DNA of 36,982 nt from Treponemataceae bacterium (lineage in GTDB: Bacteria > Spirochaetota > Spirochaetia > Treponematales > Treponemataceae): the NCBI GenBank assembly GCA_024402495.1, contig JAKSTR010000002.1:80708-117689 (forward strand), given 5' to 3'. Of the stretch, positions 25,442 through 33,172 are shown piece by piece; position 1 is the first letter of the stretch; every line of letters begins with the position of its first letter. Position numbers and translations under genes: made by a program. The notes under the pieces are model-generated. The model searched no databases and was not told the origin of the DNA. It saw only the letters and a program-made list of their open reading frames with translations.

Positions 25442-27262
25442 ATGCGTATGTCTAACAAACCTAAAGAACATTCACTTAAAAAGCTGCTTTTCGGCTTGGA
25501 AAAGCGCTACAAAACCTGTGCCGTTCTGGCACCTGCCACAATCATGGTAGAAGTTTTGCTTGAAGTTTTTATTCCATTCATTATGGCAAAAATCATTGAC
25601 GTTGGCATTGCCAACCGCGATGTTGCCTACGTATTAAAAACCGGCGCACTTATGATAGTCTGCGCCCTTTTTTCACTCGGTTTCGGTGTCGTTTCCGGAA
25701 GGTTCGCCGCCGTGGCTTCGCTTGGCTTTGCCAAAAACCTGCGCCGCCGCCTTTTTGCAAAAGTGCAGGATTTTTCCTTTGCAAACGTTGACAAATTCAG
25801 CACCGCGTCGCTGGTAACGCGCCTTACAACCGACGTTACAAACACCCAGAACACCTTTCAGATGATAATCCGTATGTGCGTGCGTTCGCCTTTTATGTTT
25901 ATAAGCGCAATTATCATGAGTTTTTACATAAATGCCGAACTTTCGCTTATATTTCTGGTTGCAATACCCGTAATCGCAATTCCTCTTGCCGTCATTATGG
26001 TAAAAGCTTTTCCGCGTTTTCAGCTGATGATGAAAAAATACGATGCGCTGAACGCCGCCGTGCAGGAAAACCTGACCGGCATACGCGCCGTAAAAGCCTT
26101 CGTCCGCGAAGACCACGAAAACCAGAAATTCCGGGACGCTGCCGATGCCGTGCGCCAGACCCAGCTGAAAGCCGAACGGCTTGTAATTCTGAACATGCCG
26201 ATTATGCAGATGGTAATGTATTGCAGCGTTATTGCAATGTTCTGGTTTGGCGGAAATTACATTATTGCCGGCAAAATGCAGACAGGCGAACTGATAAGTT
26301 TCATTACATATTTAATGCAGATTTTAATGTCGCTGATGATGATTTCCTTTATTTTTGTAATGCTTGTAATTTCAAGGGCTTCTATGGCGCGCATTTGCGA
26401 AGTTTTAGACGAAGAAATTGACATTAAAAACGAAGAAAGCCTGATGAAAGCTGCAAATGCAGAAAATGTTGCGCCGGAAAACGGTTCGGTATGCTTTAAA
26501 AACGTAAGTTTCAGTTACGACAAGCGTGAAGAAACCGCGGTTTTGCGCAACATTAACCTTCAGATTAATTCGGGCGAAGTTGTGGGCATTATCGGCGGAA
26601 CCGGTTCTTCCAAAACTACGCTGGTTCACCTTATTCCGCGCCTTTACGACTGCTTAAGCGGCACGGTTGAAGTTGCCGGGCGCGACGTTAAAAGCTACGA
26701 CATTGAAGCGTTGCGTTCAAAAGTTGCAATGGTTCTGCAAAAAAACGTACTTTTCAGCGGTTCAATAAAAGAAAACATGCGCTGGGGCAACGAAAATGCT
26801 ACCGATGAACAGATTTTTGAAGCGTGCAAAATTGCCTGCGCCCACGATTTTGTCCAGAGTTTTCCTGACGGATACGATACCCAGCTGGGGCAGGGCGGCG
26901 TAAACCTTTCCGGCGGACAAAAACAGCGCCTTTGCATTGCCCGCGCCCTTATCAAGCAGCCCCAGATTTTAATTCTGGACGATTCTACCAGCGCGGTTGA
27001 TACTGCCACCGATGCAAAAATCCGCGCGGGGCTTCGCAGTACCCTGCCGGACTGTACAAAAATCATTATTGCCCAGCGCATTTCTTCCGTAATTGATGCA
27101 GACAGGATTTTTGTTCTGGATCAGGGGCAGCTGATAGACAGCGGCAGGCACGAAGATTTGCTTAAAACCTGTTCCATTTACCGCGAAGTTTACGAACAGC
27201 AGCAGAAAGGCAGCGATTTTGATAATCCCGGCAACGATTTGACAGAAAAAGGAGGCAAATGA
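25442..27262 (+). CDS. ABC exporter half-transporter 1 (degenerate NBD)
   Basis: A 606-residue half-transporter of the type IV (multidrug/lipid exporter) class: an N-terminal six-helix membrane domain (about 30-330) and an ATPase domain. Walker A reads GGTGSSKTT (about residue 385), signature LSGGQKQR is canonical, Walker B is ILILDDSTSAVD with Asp where the catalytic Glu should be, and the H-loop is AQRIS with Gln for His. This is the pattern of the non-hydrolytic subunit in heterodimeric exporters such as TM287/288. The last 4 bp overlap the start of the partner gene, so the two are coupled. Another in-frame ATG lies two codons in; no strong ribosome binding site separates them. Substrate unknown. 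Confidence 0.93.
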   Translation: MRMSNKPKEHSLKKLLFGLEKRYKTCAVLAPATIMVEVLLEVFIPFIMAKIIDVGIANRDVAYVLKTGALMIVCALFSLGFGVVSGRFAAVASLGFAKNLRRRLFAKVQDFSFANVDKFSTASLVTRLTTDVTNTQNTFQMIIRMCVRSPFMFISAIIMSFYINAELSLIFLVAIPVIAIPLAVIMVKAFPRFQLMMKKYDALNAAVQENLTGIRAVKAFVREDHENQKFRDAADAVRQTQLKAERLVILNMPIMQMVMYCSVIAMFWFGGNYIIAGKMQTGELISFITYLMQILMSLMMISFIFVMLVISRASMARICEVLDEEIDIKNEESLMKAANAENVAPENGSVCFKNVSFSYDKREETAVLRNINLQINSGEVVGIIGGTGSSKTTLVHLIPRLYDCLSGTVEVAGRDVKSYDIEALRSKVAMVLQKNVLFSGSIKENMRWGNENATDEQIFEACKIACAHDFVQSFPDGYDTQLGQGGVNLSGGQKQRLCIARALIKQPQILILDDSTSAVDTATDAKIRAGLRSTLPDCTKIIIAQRISSVIDADRIFVLDQGQLIDSGRHEDLLKTCSIYREVYEQQQKGSDFDNPGNDLTEKGGK

Positions 27263-29178
27263 TGGCTGGTCCAGGAAAAAGAGGAATGCCGATGCAGAAA
27301 CCTAAAAACACCGGCAAAACCATAAAACGTTTGTTTTCTTATTTAAGCGAGTTCAAATTGCATCTTGTGCTGGTTTTCTGCTGCATTCTGATTTCTGCCG
27401 GTGCAGGCATTTTAGGCAATTACATGCTGAAACCTGCGCTGAACGACTTTATCATTCCGCTTATTGGTGCAGAAAACCCTGATTTTACGCCTTTTATCAC
27501 GATGCTCTGCAAGATGCTGGTAATTTTCTTGTTCGGCGCGCTGGCTGGCTATGCAAACAGCCGCCTTATGCTGAACATCAGTACCAGAATCCTTTATAAA
27601 ATTCGCACGCAGCTTTTTACCCAGATGGAAAAGCTGCCGCTTAAATATTTTGACACAAACAGCCACGGCGATATCATGAGCCGCTACACCAACGATACCG
27701 ATACTTTGCGCGATATGCTCAGTCAGGCATTGCCGCAGATGTTTTCTTCGGTGCTGACAATCGTTGCTTCTTTTGTAATGATGCTGGTTTTAAGCCCGGT
27801 TTTAACAGTTGTGGTAATTCTGTGCATTGTGTTTATGGTTTTCTGTGTTGGCGTTGTGGGCAAGCATTCTGCAAAAGCCTTTAGGGAACAGCAGGCGGCA
27901 ATTGGCGCGGTTAACGGTTTTATTGAAGAATTAATTGAAGGGCAGAACGTTGTAAAGGTTTTTTGCCGCGAAGAAAACGCAAAAAAAGATTTTAACGAAC
28001 TGAACGAACGGCTCTGCAAAGCCGGTACGCGGGCAAACAGCCTTGCAAATATCCTGCCGCCAATGATGAACAACATGGGACATATCAGCTACGCCCTTGT
28101 TGCAATTGCCGGCGTTCTTCTGGTAATTGCAAACAAATCAAATCTGGGTACAATTGCGGCATTTTTGCAGTATTCCAAAAACTTTACCCAGCCTGTTACC
28201 CAGATGGCGCAGCTTTTTAACGGCATATTGAATTCGTTAGCCGGTGCCGAACGTATTTTTGCCATAATTGACGAAACTGCCGAAGTTGACGACGGTTATG
28301 TTACATTGGTTTATGCCAACGTTTTGAACGACGGTACGATTACCGAAGCATTTTTGCCAACCGGCGAATGGGCGTGGAAACATCCGCACCACGACGGCAC
28401 CACAACTTATACCCGGCTTAAAGGCGAAGTGGTATTTGAAAATGTTAATTTTGGCTACACCGATAAAAAAACCGTTTTGCACGACATCAATTTAACGGCA
28501 AAGCCGGGGCAAAAAATTGCGCTGGTAGGTTCAACAGGTTCGGGCAAAACCACCATTACAAATCTTATTAACCGCTTTTACGAACTTAGCCAGAAGCCGG
28601 CAGAAAACGGTGAATCTGCCTTGGGCGGAAAAATTCGTTTTGACGGCATAAATATTACCAAAATCAAAAAAGCGGATTTACGCCGTTCGCTCAGCATGGT
28701 TTTGCAGGATACGCACCTTTTTACCGGCACGATTGCCGACAATATTCGCTTTGGCAAGCTGGACGCAAGCATGGCAGAAGTTGAAGAAGCTGCAAAACTT
28801 GCCAACGCCGATTATTTCATCCGCCACTTGCATCAGGGTTACGATACCGTTATAAGTGGCGACGGTGCAAACCTAAGCCAGGGTCAGCGCCAGCTTCTTG
28901 CCATTGCCCGCGCCGCTATTGCAAATCCGCCGGTTTTAATTTTGGACGAAGCCACAAGTTCCATTGATACGCGCACCGAAGTTTTAATTGAAAAGGGTAT
29001 GGACAGCCTGATGCAGGGCAGAACGGTTTTTGTAATTGCCCACAGGCTTTCTACCGTGCGCAACGCGGATATGATTCTGGTTCTTGAAGACGGCAAAATT
29101 ATAGAAAGCGGCAACCACGACCAGTTGATAGAACAGAAAGGGAAATATTACAGGCTTTACACGGGCTTAAACAACTAG
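27259..29178 (+). CDS. ABC exporter half-transporter 2 (catalytic NBD)
   Basis: A 639-residue half-transporter partner of the preceding gene. Six membrane helices occupy about 25-340; the ATPase domain has Walker A GSTGSGKTT (about 423), Walker B VLILDEATSSID with the catalytic Glu, and the H-loop His in IAHRLST. Its signature is LSQGQ instead of LSGGQ. Together the subunits give one competent ATP site (this Walker A/B with the partner's LSGGQ) and one degenerate site, as known for heterodimeric exporters. An insert of about 50 residues (VTLVYANVLNDGTITEAFLP to HDGTTTYTRLKG) lies between membrane and ATPase domains. GGAGG precedes the ATG. A terminator follows. Confidence 0.94.
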   Translation: MMAGPGKRGMPMQKPKNTGKTIKRLFSYLSEFKLHLVLVFCCILISAGAGILGNYMLKPALNDFIIPLIGAENPDFTPFITMLCKMLVIFLFGALAGYANSRLMLNISTRILYKIRTQLFTQMEKLPLKYFDTNSHGDIMSRYTNDTDTLRDMLSQALPQMFSSVLTIVASFVMMLVLSPVLTVVVILCIVFMVFCVGVVGKHSAKAFREQQAAIGAVNGFIEELIEGQNVVKVFCREENAKKDFNELNERLCKAGTRANSLANILPPMMNNMGHISYALVAIAGVLLVIANKSNLGTIAAFLQYSKNFTQPVTQMAQLFNGILNSLAGAERIFAIIDETAEVDDGYVTLVYANVLNDGTITEAFLPTGEWAWKHPHHDGTTTYTRLKGEVVFENVNFGYTDKKTVLHDINLTAKPGQKIALVGSTGSGKTTITNLINRFYELSQKPAENGESALGGKIRFDGINITKIKKADLRRSLSMVLQDTHLFTGTIADNIRFGKLDASMAEVEEAAKLANADYFIRHLHQGYDTVISGDGANLSQGQRQLLAIARAAIANPPVLILDEATSSIDTRTEVLIEKGMDSLMQGRTVFVIAHRLSTVRNADMILVLEDGKIIESGNHDQLIEQKGKYYRLYTGLNN

Positions 29179-29200
29179 GCTGGTTCTGCAAAATTGAAAA

Positions 29201-29246
29201 GCAAAAAGCCGCGGCTAATCTGAACGGATTTACTGCGGCTTTTTGC
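29201..29246 (+). terminator. Terminator of the ABC exporter operon
   Basis: GCAAAAAGCCGC and GCGGCTTTTTGC are perfect 12-bp outer arms, 22 bp after the stop, with a T-rich tail. Confidence 0.88.
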
Positions 29247-29413
29247 TTTTATTCGTGCATCGGGATATGTTGATTCGTGCTCGGCGCAATCTGCCCAGAT
29301 GCGTTTTTGTTCCGTACCAAAACTTAACCTAAAAAAACGAACCTTTTTAATTTTTCAATTTACGTATGCGCCGTATTTTATAAAAAACTTCCACGTGCTA
29401 AAATAAACCACTT

Positions 29414-31330
29414 ATGAATTTAATTTCCATTGACAATGTTTCTAAAAACTTAAAAGAACAGGCACTTTTTACAGACGTAAGTTTCGGCATAGATTCCGGC
29501 GAAAAAATTGGTTTCGTCGGGCCGAACGGCTGCGGAAAATCAACATTTCTGCGCCTTATTACCGGCGACCTTCTGCCCGACACGGGTTCAATTTCAATTA
29601 ACCGCGCCGTAACGATGAGCGTTTTAGACCAGCGCCCGGCTTTTGCCAGCGACGATACACTTTTAACTTTTCTGTATAAGGGCAGCGACCCGCTTTTGCA
29701 GCTTGCAGGCGAATATTCTGCGTGCTTGCAGCAGGTGGCAGCAAACGGCGGCAAAAACGCAGGCTTGCAGCAAAAATTAAGCGCCCTTACCCAAAAAATG
29801 GAAGAATTAAAAGGCTTTTCCATAGAGCACACCTACGAATCTTTTTTAACGGAACTGGGCGTATGCGACAAAGACCACGGTTTAGATCAGAAACTTTCCC
29901 AGATGTCCGGCGGAATGGTAAAAAAAGCGGCGATTGCCCGGGTTTTTACCGCAAATTCCACCCTGATTTTGCTTGATGAACCTACCAACCACCTTGATAT
30001 TGAAACTATTGAATGGATGGAAAAGCGCCTGAAAGATTTTGAAGGCACGTTTATTCTTGTAACCCACGACCGCCATTTTTTGGACGCGGTTTGCAACACC
30101 ATGATAGACATTGACCGGCGGAAAGTGAACAAATATCCGGGCAATTTTTCCAGCTATTTGCGGCGCAGGCAGGAACGCGCCGAAGAAGAAGCCCGGCATG
30201 ATGCAAAGCGCGAATCGATTCTGGCGGTGGAACAGGAATGGCTGAAACGCGGTCCAAAAGCCCGCGCCTTAAAAGACAGCCACCGCAAGGCGCGCATTGA
30301 ATCGCTTCTGGCAGAACGGCAGGAAGCTGCGGCGCAGATGGAAAGTTTTGCCGCAGCCGGCAGACGCATGGGCGGCAAGGTATTAAAGCTTGAAGGCGTC
30401 AGCAAAAGTTTCGGTGATAAAAATGTGCTTCTGCCTTTTTCCTACGAGTTTACAAAAGGCGAACGCATCGGCGTAATCGGGCCAAACGGCAGCGGCAAAA
30501 GTACGTTTTTAGACCTTATCGCCGGGCGTCTTGCTCCAGATGGCGGCGTAATAGACTGCGGCGTTAACACGGTTTTTGGCTATTTTGACCAGACCGCAAA
30601 GTTTGTAGACCGCAATTTAACCGTTTTGGAATATATGCGCGCCAAAGCCCAGCACGTAACGCTAAAGGACGGCTCGGTTTGTTCAATTGAAACATTTCTG
30701 GAACGGTTTCTGTTCCCTCACGCCATGTTCAATACCCAGCTTGCTTATTTAAGCGGCGGCGAACTGCGGCGTTTGCAGTTAATTCAGGTTCTGGCAAGCA
30801 ACCCTAACTTTTTGCTTTTTGACGAACCGACCAACGATTTTGACATTGAAACCATCAGCCTGCTTGAAGATTTTCTGAAAGATTTTGCAGGCTGTATTTT
30901 AACCGTAAGCCACGACCGCGCCTTTTTGGACAGTGTAACCGACTTTCTGTTTGTGCTTGACGGCAACGGCAACGTGGGTTATTTTTCGGGTTCTTACGCA
31001 GATTACCGCCTGTTTTGCGACCAGCAGAAAGCTGAAAATGCAGTTCAGCCTGCAGCGCCTAAAAGCACGCCCAAAACCGAAGCAGCGCCGGAAGAAAACC
31101 GGAAGAAAAAGAAACTTACCTATAAAGAAAAGCAGGAATTTGACGGGCTTTTAGACCAGATTGCAGAACTTGAAGAAGAAAAATCGGCTTTGGAAGAATA
31201 TTTTGCAGGCAGCGGTTTTAGTAAAGGCGGCGCCGAAGCCGGCGTAAAGCAGCAGCGCTATGACGAAATATTGAAGCTGATTGACGCGAAAACCGCACGC
31301 TGGGAAGAACTTGCAGAATATGCAGAATAA
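29414..31330 (+). CDS. ABC-F protein, Uup type
   Basis: A 638-residue soluble ABC-F ATPase with two ATPase domains and no membrane part; family members act on the ribosome or in DNA metabolism. Domain 1 has GPNGCGKST, a degenerate signature MSGGMVKKA and LLDEPTNHLD; domain 2 has GPNGSGKST, LSGGELRRLQ and FDEPTNDFD, the second Walker B form typical of Uup. The interdomain linker is basic and helical (ERAEEEARHDAKRESILAVE, GPKARALKDSHRKARI). After domain 2 comes a Pro/Ala/Glu-rich spacer and a coiled coil (about 565-635), as in Uup. There is no Shine-Dalgarno before the ATG at 29414. Whether it serves translation, recombination intermediates or antibiotic protection is not readable. Confidence 0.9.
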   Translation: MNLISIDNVSKNLKEQALFTDVSFGIDSGEKIGFVGPNGCGKSTFLRLITGDLLPDTGSISINRAVTMSVLDQRPAFASDDTLLTFLYKGSDPLLQLAGEYSACLQQVAANGGKNAGLQQKLSALTQKMEELKGFSIEHTYESFLTELGVCDKDHGLDQKLSQMSGGMVKKAAIARVFTANSTLILLDEPTNHLDIETIEWMEKRLKDFEGTFILVTHDRHFLDAVCNTMIDIDRRKVNKYPGNFSSYLRRRQERAEEEARHDAKRESILAVEQEWLKRGPKARALKDSHRKARIESLLAERQEAAAQMESFAAAGRRMGGKVLKLEGVSKSFGDKNVLLPFSYEFTKGERIGVIGPNGSGKSTFLDLIAGRLAPDGGVIDCGVNTVFGYFDQTAKFVDRNLTVLEYMRAKAQHVTLKDGSVCSIETFLERFLFPHAMFNTQLAYLSGGELRRLQLIQVLASNPNFLLFDEPTNDFDIETISLLEDFLKDFAGCILTVSHDRAFLDSVTDFLFVLDGNGNVGYFSGSYADYRLFCDQQKAENAVQPAAPKSTPKTEAAPEENRKKKKLTYKEKQEFDGLLDQIAELEEEKSALEEYFAGSGFSKGGAEAGVKQQRYDEILKLIDAKTARWEELAEYAE

Positions 31331-31389
31331 AGCCGCGCGCCGGGCAGAAAAATTTTCGGCGCAAAATATTTTAAGAGGTTATTAGTTTT

Positions 31390-31851
31390 ATGATTCATTC
31401 TTTGGCAGATGTAAAAGCAAAAAATATTGATTCTTCTACAAATATCTGGCAGTTTTGCGTAATTTTTGAACACGCCAAAATAGGCAAAAACTGCAATATT
31501 TGCGCAAATGTTTTAATTGAAAACGATGTAAGCGTTGGCGATAACGTTACCGTTAAAAGCGGCGTGCAGCTTTGGGATGGCGTTACCGTTGAGGACAATG
31601 TTTTTATTGGTCCGAACGTAACTTTTACCAACGATATTTTTCCGCGCTCAAAAGTTCATCCGGCGGAATATGCAAAAACGCTTATTAAAAAAGGCGCAAG
31701 TATTGGTGCAAATTCCACAATTGTTTGCGGCGTAACAATTGGCGAAAATGCAATGATTGGTGCCGGCAGCGTAGTTACAAAAGATGTTGGCGCCGACGAA
31801 GTCTGGTTCGGCAATCCGGCAAAGTTTATCCGCAAAGTAAACGAAAAATAA
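31390..31851 (+). CDS. Hexapeptide-repeat (left-handed beta-helix) acetyltransferase, WbpD/WlbB-like
   Basis: A 153-residue trimeric acyl-CoA-dependent O- or N-acetyltransferase built from hexapeptide repeats ([40 protein letters not shown]). The segment [20 protein letters not shown] and the following [20 protein letters not shown] are very like UDP-2-acetamido-3-amino-2,3-dideoxy-glucuronate N-acetyltransferases, which act in surface polysaccharide synthesis, though it lacks the longer C-terminus of some members. AAGAGGTTATT precedes the ATG. It lies 59 bp after the ABC-F gene, with no other sugar gene next to it except the nearby acyltransferase-3. Exact sugar substrate is inferred only. 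Confidence 0.85.
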   Translation: MIHSLADVKAKNIDSSTNIWQFCVIFEHAKIGKNCNICANVLIENDVSVGDNVTVKSGVQLWDGVTVEDNVFIGPNVTFTNDIFPRSKVHPAEYAKTLIKKGASIGANSTIVCGVTIGENAMIGAGSVVTKDVGADEVWFGNPAKFIRKVNEK

Positions 31852-31880
31852 AAACACTTTGGTGCAAACAGAAGTTTTTG

Positions 31881-31919
31881 AAGAATACGGCAAAGCCCAC
31901 ATTTTTTATGCGGGCTATT
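31881..31919. repeat. Terminator-like direct repeat, copy 1
   Basis: AAGAATACGGCAAAGCCCAC with the hairpin GCCCACA/TGCGGGC (one mismatch). It is a direct copy of the segment at 33127-33165; the two bracket the acyltransferase gene. Confidence 0.75.
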
Positions 31920-31934
31920 TAAATTTTCAGCTAG

Positions 31935-31984
31935 CCGGTAAAAACGCTGGTGCAAAGCCTTGTTCGTCTGCGTTTTTTGCCCGG
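31935..31984 (-). terminator. Hairpin behind the acyltransferase gene
   Basis: CCGGTAAAAACGC pairs with GCGTTTTTTGCCCGG (small bulge), 13 bp beyond the minus-strand stop and between convergent genes. Confidence 0.6.
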
Positions 31985-31997
31985 TATATTTTCAGTT

Positions 31998-33110
31998 TTA
32001 TTCAGCGGTTTTTATGTGCGCTAAAACATTGCTAATTATTTTTTCAACTGGTTTGGTAAGCCAGTAAACTGCAAACCCGGTAACGGTCAAAAGTCCGCAG
32101 CGCACCAGCAGCGACATAAAAAAGTTTTCGCCGATTTGCGGATATTTTTGAAAAAGCGGCGTATATACAAAAATGATTACAAAAGCGTGAGTAAAATATA
32201 AAATTACAGAAGCTTTTCCGCAAAAATGCCCTATATTCGTTAAAAATTTACTTTCTTTGGGTGTGTAAGAAAATTCAAATAACAGCAAAACCGAAGTGAA
32301 CACAATGAAAACAAAATCCATTACTGTATTCATCGCGTAATTCATAAAGGCAAAAACCAAAAGCGGCAGGGCGATTTTGAAAACCGTTTCTGCAAATTTT
32401 GATTTTATTTCAATTTTGTAGTTTGCAAGAAAAATACCGATAGCCATGTCTGCAAAACCGCGCAGAAAACCGCCGGGCAAATAAAGCAGCTTAACAGGTC
32501 CTTGTGATAATGCCAGCTGTTTGGTTTCGTTTACCAGATAGCAGAAAATGAAAACCGGGAAAAGCAGAACCCAGCCGTAATTTGATTTTTTTTCGTCTTT
32601 TGAAGCAAGCAGAAGCAGCGAATACCAGACAAAACTTGCTACAACCATTGCCGAAACATACCAGATTGGAATGTTTTCGATGCGGGATGGAATAAAATTT
32701 TCTACAACCGGAATAAATAATTGAAGGAAAAATACGTCCGGAAGGGTTGCAATGAAGTTGATGAAAAAGTTGTAAATTGATTTTAACAGTTCTGCTGCTG
32801 AAAAATGTGCAAAAACGCCGGGAAAAACTGTAAATGCGCTGAATAAAAACAGCATCAAAAGGTTTAACGGAAAAAGCCGCTTTACTTTTGAACCGAAATA
32901 TTCAAATCCGCTTTGGTAGCGCCGGGCTTTGAAAGAATACATCAGTAAAAAGCCGCTTAAAATGAAGAAAAAATCTACGGCGCGCCCAAATCCTTTTATT
33001 CCTTTGCCGGGAAAAATTGGATAAAAGGTTTCAAAGTGCAGAACAACTACGCACAGACAAAAAATCAAGCGCAGAATGTCGATCCGGTAAAAATATTTTT
33101 TGTTTTCCAT
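31998..33110 (-). CDS. Acyltransferase family 3 membrane protein (OafA/YrhL-like)
   Basis: A 370-residue integral membrane O-acyltransferase with about ten hydrophobic helices. The N-terminus shows the family pattern: RIDILRLIFCLCVVVLHF with the conserved Arg and His, then GRAVDFFFILSGFLLMYSF. Such enzymes acetylate or succinylate cell-surface sugars using cytoplasmic acyl donors. AAAGGAAAAACA precedes the ATG. It follows the DEAD-box gene on the same strand by about 60 bp, with a terminator-like hairpin between, and stands opposite the hexapeptide acetyltransferase; both could modify surface glycans. Direct 39-bp repeats flank the gene, so it may be a later insertion. Confidence 0.9.
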   Translation of the reverse strand: MENKKYFYRIDILRLIFCLCVVVLHFETFYPIFPGKGIKGFGRAVDFFFILSGFLLMYSFKARRYQSGFEYFGSKVKRLFPLNLLMLFLFSAFTVFPGVFAHFSAAELLKSIYNFFINFIATLPDVFFLQLFIPVVENFIPSRIENIPIWYVSAMVVASFVWYSLLLLASKDEKKSNYGWVLLFPVFIFCYLVNETKQLALSQGPVKLLYLPGGFLRGFADMAIGIFLANYKIEIKSKFAETVFKIALPLLVFAFMNYAMNTVMDFVFIVFTSVLLLFEFSYTPKESKFLTNIGHFCGKASVILYFTHAFVIIFVYTPLFQKYPQIGENFFMSLLVRCGLLTVTGFAVYWLTKPVEKIISNVLAHIKTAE

Positions 33111-33126
33111 TGTTTTTCCTTTGCAA

Positions 33127-33165
33127 AAGAATACGGCAAAGCCCGCATTTTTTATGCGGGCTTTT
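33127..33165. repeat. Terminator-like direct repeat, copy 2
   Basis: AAGAATACGGCAAAGCCCGC with a perfect GCCCGCA/TGCGGGC hairpin and T run. It is 8 bp beyond the DEAD-box stop (minus strand) and likely terminates that gene; A-rich and T-rich on the two sides, so usable in both directions. Confidence 0.8.
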
Positions 33166-33172
33166 TTACAGA

